Shown here: in pieces, positions 7,421-9,473 of the stretch
How the letters are laid out: every line of letters begins with the position of its first letter
How positions within the stretch are numbered: the stretch's first letter is position 1
From: an uncultured Planctomycetota bacterium
Lineage (GTDB): Bacteria; Planctomycetota; Planctomycetia; Pirellulales; Thermoguttaceae
Direction of reading: 5' to 3'
Assembly: GCA_902797455.1 (NCBI GenBank)
Contig: CADBTE010000266.1
Coordinates: 1-9,473, forward strand
Length of the DNA: 9,473 nt
Made by a program: the position numbers and the translations under genes
Notes under the pieces: model-generated
Told to the model about the DNA's origin: nothing
The model's database searches: none
Seen by the model: the letters and a program-made list of their open reading frames with translations, nothing else

Positions 7421-8662
7421 ATGAAGAAGACGATGATCTGCGCCGCGCTGACGGTTCTGTTCGCCTGCGGCGCGGCGATGGCCGGTGACTGGCTCTATAT
7501 CGGCGGGTACGGCAGCGAGCCGAACGAAGCGATGAAAGAGCAGGGGATTTCCCGGCTGGAGGGGATCTATGTGGGGCAGTACGACCAGACCGCCGGAAAG
7601 ATGGATGCCCCGCGCCTGGCGGCCGAGATCGGCTCCCCGAACTTCTTTGCCCTTTCGCCCGACCGCAGCGTTCTCTACACCTGCTGCGATGGGGAAGATG
7701 ATCTGGCGGCGTTCAAAATCAACGCCGTTACGGGTGACTTGACGCTGATCAACCGCGCGGCGAACGGCGGCGTCGGCTGTACCCATATCGATGTCTCCCC
7801 GGACGGAAAGTGGCTCGCCTCGGCCAATTACACCGGGGGCGATTTCGCGATCAATCGTCTGGCCGAGGACGGCAGCATCGGTGAGATCACCGCGAACATC
7901 GCCTTTGGCGGGACCGGCCCCGAGGTGGACCGCCAGACAAAACCTTACGGACATTCCTGCTACTTTGTTCCGTGCGGCGATGGTGTTCTTCGTCTGATGC
8001 TCGTCGATCTTGGGACCGACCGCGTCTTTATCACGCGGGTCGATTCCGAAACCGGGCAAGTGACCGATGATCCTGATATCCCGGTTCTTTATGTCCCCGC
8101 CGGAGGCGGTTCCCGCCATCTGGCCTGGCGTGCGATGGATGACGGTACGCTCGATGTGTTCGTGAACAATGAGCTCAATTCCACCGTCTCGTTCTTCTCA
8201 CTCGAATTTGGGAAGGGATCCGACGGCCTGACCTATTGGGGGACCTGGCTTACCGTTCCCGAGGAGTTTCGCGGAAAGGTCCATTGGCGTCAGGACAAGG
8301 TCGACGCCGACCCGCAGCTGACGCTGATGAATTCCACCGCCGAGACCGCCTGGCGCGCGAATCCCGATGGCAGCACGACCGTTTACGTCTCCAACCGCGG
8401 TCACAATTCCATTGCTGTGTTTAAGATCGTCGAGCGCGACGGTGTTCGGGCCCTGGCCCCCGTTCAATATGTCCCGACCCAGGGGAACGCCCCCCGCTAT
8501 TTCTGCTTCGATCGGAATTTTTCGCACATGATCGTCGCCAATAAGCGAACCGGCACGATGCTGACCTTCGATGTCGCGGACGACGGGACCCTGACCGCCA
8601 CCGGCAACGGTGTCGTGAAGCTCGGCTGGCCCTGCGCGATGGCCTTGATCGAGAAACCGTAA
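7421..8662 (+). CDS. Exported lactonase-family beta-propeller protein (6-phosphogluconolactonase-like)
   Basis: Starting at ATG 7421 the product has 413 residues and begins with a signal peptide: KK at 2-3, a hydrophobic core, and a probable signal peptidase I site after AMA (residue 21). LFAC at 13-16 could instead be an imperfect lipobox. The rest fits the seven-bladed propeller of the YbhE/Pgl lactonase family: repeated blades with 'FALSPDRSVLYT' (66-77), 'HIDVSPDGKWLASANY' (122-137), 'VYVSNRGHNSIAVF' (321-334) and 'PRYFCFDRNFSHMIVANK' (358-375). The length suits the family (about 340-420). Cytosolic members hydrolyse 6-phosphogluconolactone in the pentose phosphate pathway; because this one is exported, that role is unlikely, and a cell-surface lactonase or binding role is more plausible but unproven. 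The in-frame TTG at 7325 would add 32 residues ahead of the signal peptide and is rejected. It has its own promoter and a good ribosome binding site. Confidence 0.88.
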   Translation: MKKTMICAALTVLFACGAAMAGDWLYIGGYGSEPNEAMKEQGISRLEGIYVGQYDQTAGKMDAPRLAAEIGSPNFFALSPDRSVLYTCCDGEDDLAAFKINAVTGDLTLINRAANGGVGCTHIDVSPDGKWLASANYTGGDFAINRLAEDGSIGEITANIAFGGTGPEVDRQTKPYGHSCYFVPCGDGVLRLMLVDLGTDRVFITRVDSETGQVTDDPDIPVLYVPAGGGSRHLAWRAMDDGTLDVFVNNELNSTVSFFSLEFGKGSDGLTYWGTWLTVPEEFRGKVHWRQDKVDADPQLTLMNSTAETAWRANPDGSTTVYVSNRGHNSIAVFKIVERDGVRALAPVQYVPTQGNAPRYFCFDRNFSHMIVANKRTGTMLTFDVADDGTLTATGNGVVKLGWPCAMALIEKP

Positions 8663-8687
8663 TCGAAAGCACACGGCGCAGCAGCTT

Positions 8688-9473
8688 ATGTCTTGGCAAG
8701 AGATTGAGGGCCACGATAAGATCGCGGAGAATTTCGCCCGCGCCTTTGCCCGGGGCCGGCTGGAGGGGAGTTACCTCTTCCTTGGTCCGGAAGGGATCGG
8801 GAAGAAAAAATTCGCCTTCGCTCTGGCCAAGACATTGCTGTGCCAAAACTTAAAAGTCCCCTCACCAGGGGAAGCGTTTCCCCTCGAGCGGTTCGTCCCC
8901 TGCGGCCGGTGCGGCAGCTGTCGGCTTTTCGACGCAGCCGGTCAAAAGGAGCTTTCCGGCGGAAGCAAAAAGAAAAAGCCCCCCGCGGCCCAGACCTCGT
9001 CCGAAGGGGCCCGGAACCCGGGCCACCCCGATTTCTTTTTTGTCTGCCGGCCTCCCGACCGTTCGACGATTCCGATGGAGCTGCTCGTCGGCGCCAAAGA
9101 AGAACGGATGCGTTCGGGGCTGTGTCATGATCTTTCCCGAACTCCCTTCTTCAACGGGCGTCTTGTGGCGGTGATCGACGATGCCGACTTTTTCTCGCAG
9201 GAGGGAGCCAACGCGCTGCTGAAGACGCTTGAGGAACCTCCCGCCAACACCTTGATGATTCTCATCGGGACCAGCGCGGCCCGTCAGCTGCCGACTATTC
9301 GCTCACGCTGCCGAATGGTTCGCTTTTCCCTCGACGAGGAGGCGCTGGGAAAGGTTCTCTCACGCCAAGGGATCGTCCTTTCGGCCGACGATCTCAAAAG
9401 CGTTCTGGTCGCCGGCGGCTCGGTGAATTTGGCCAGGCAGATCCAGGGAGAAGGATTGTCCGCGGAACGGAAA
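8688..9473 (+). CDS. holB: DNA polymerase III subunit delta' (3' end outside window)
   Basis: The frame is open from ATG 8688 to the window edge (262 residues, no stop). It is the AAA+ clamp-loader subunit that helps load the beta clamp onto primed DNA. Visible landmarks are the N-terminal W-x-x-I-x-G-H start, Walker A GPEGIGKK (33-40), a zinc module with C52, C72, C75 and C78, HPD (113-115), Walker B VAVIDDAD (160-167), NALLKTLEEPP (175-185), sensor 1 ILIGTS (191-196) and the SRC motif (206-208). SRC and an intact Walker A are seen in HolB and DnaX; the short length before HPD and the operon position favour HolB, but a DnaX-type protein is not excluded until the C-terminus is seen. Two stretches look longer than usual: residues 53-71 between the first two zinc cysteines, and a Lys/Gly/Ser-rich stretch at 85-112. 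No strong ribosome binding site precedes the ATG, which is 26 bases after the lactonase stop, so translation may depend on the upstream gene. Confidence 0.9.
   Translation, partial: MSWQEIEGHDKIAENFARAFARGRLEGSYLFLGPEGIGKKKFAFALAKTLLCQNLKVPSPGEAFPLERFVPCGRCGSCRLFDAAGQKELSGGSKKKKPPAAQTSSEGARNPGHPDFFFVCRPPDRSTIPMELLVGAKEERMRSGLCHDLSRTPFFNGRLVAVIDDADFFSQEGANALLKTLEEPPANTLMILIGTSAARQLPTIRSRCRMVRFSLDEEALGKVLSRQGIVLSADDLKSVLVAGGSVNLARQIQGEGLSAERK
8857..8884. repeat. Overlapping inverted repeats inside holB
   Basis: TCCCCT (8857-8862) can pair with AGGGGA (8867-8872) around CACC, and AGGGGAA (8867-8873) can instead pair with TTCCCCT (8878-8884) around GCGT. The middle arm is shared, so only one hairpin can form. 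The segment encodes most of the extra residues between zinc cysteines C52 and C72. It resembles, on the opposite strand, the intergenic hairpin at 6167-6188 (aligned core of about 19 bases with one change and one indel). Confidence 0.6.
9008..9024. repeat. Hairpin in the second extra linker of holB
   Basis: GGCCCGG (9008-9014) and CCGGGCC (9018-9024) form a perfect 7-bp GC-only stem with loop AAC. It encodes part of the Lys/Gly/Ser-rich linker just before the HPD motif. Probably a by-product of the linker's composition. Confidence 0.6.

Noticed and set aside
7256..8119. Open frame of 287 codons on the - strand
   Set aside because: It crosses the end of the DHS-like gene, the promoter and the start of the lactonase gene, all well supported on the + strand, and has no recognisable domain.
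8840..9130. Short + strand and - strand frames in the holB region
   Set aside because: They are shadows of holB, whose frame runs past the window edge and carries Walker A, zinc, Walker B and SRC motifs.
1..9473. CRISPR array, tRNA, transposase, prophage or defence genes
   Set aside because: I read both strands and found no regularly spaced direct repeats, cloverleaf-like sequence or recognisable mobile or defence domains.

Overview
The window is a GC-rich bacterial chromosome segment with six genes, all on the + strand and closely packed (gaps of 17 to about 90 bases). The gene style suggests a Planctomycetota-like bacterium: a large Hanks-type Ser/Thr kinase with a Pro/Ala-rich N-terminus, DMG in place of DFG, one membrane segment and a big extracytoplasmic tail with beta-helix-like character. 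A secreted beta-propeller 'lactonase' and a long U32 protein fit this too. The assignment is inferred from gene style; there is no rRNA or other marker in the window.

Layout. 1-486: C-terminal part of a polyferredoxin with four Cys motifs, cut by the left edge. 504-3737: transmembrane Ser/Thr kinase. 3760-6156: U32-family protein related to the RNA hydroxylases RlhA/TrhP (U32 plus DUF3656-like region). 6192-7328: conserved protein of unknown function, possibly with a deoxyhypusine-synthase-like fold. 7421-8662: exported seven-bladed beta-propeller protein of the 6-phosphogluconolactonase-like (lactonase) family, with its own well-formed sigma70-type promoter that overlaps the stop codon of the gene before it. 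8688-9473: DNA polymerase III delta' subunit (holB), cut by the right edge.

How they work together. The first four genes could form one transcript; the promoter at 7325-7353 probably starts a second unit with the lactonase and perhaps holB. The functions are mixed (redox, signalling, RNA modification, unknown, extracytoplasmic, replication), so this looks like ordinary chromosomal backbone with several poorly characterised families rather than a defence island or mobile element. I saw no tRNA, rRNA, CRISPR array, transposase or prophage gene.

The less ordinary signals are: the kinase architecture; the DHS-like gene next to a U32 gene; two extra linkers in holB, each carrying a hairpin; a 27-base near-perfect palindrome inside the kinase gene; a recurring CCCCT/AGGGG palindrome theme, including one pair of similar copies (intergenic at about 6167 and in-frame in holB at about 8857); and two mutually exclusive hairpins over the ribosome-binding region of the DHS-like gene.
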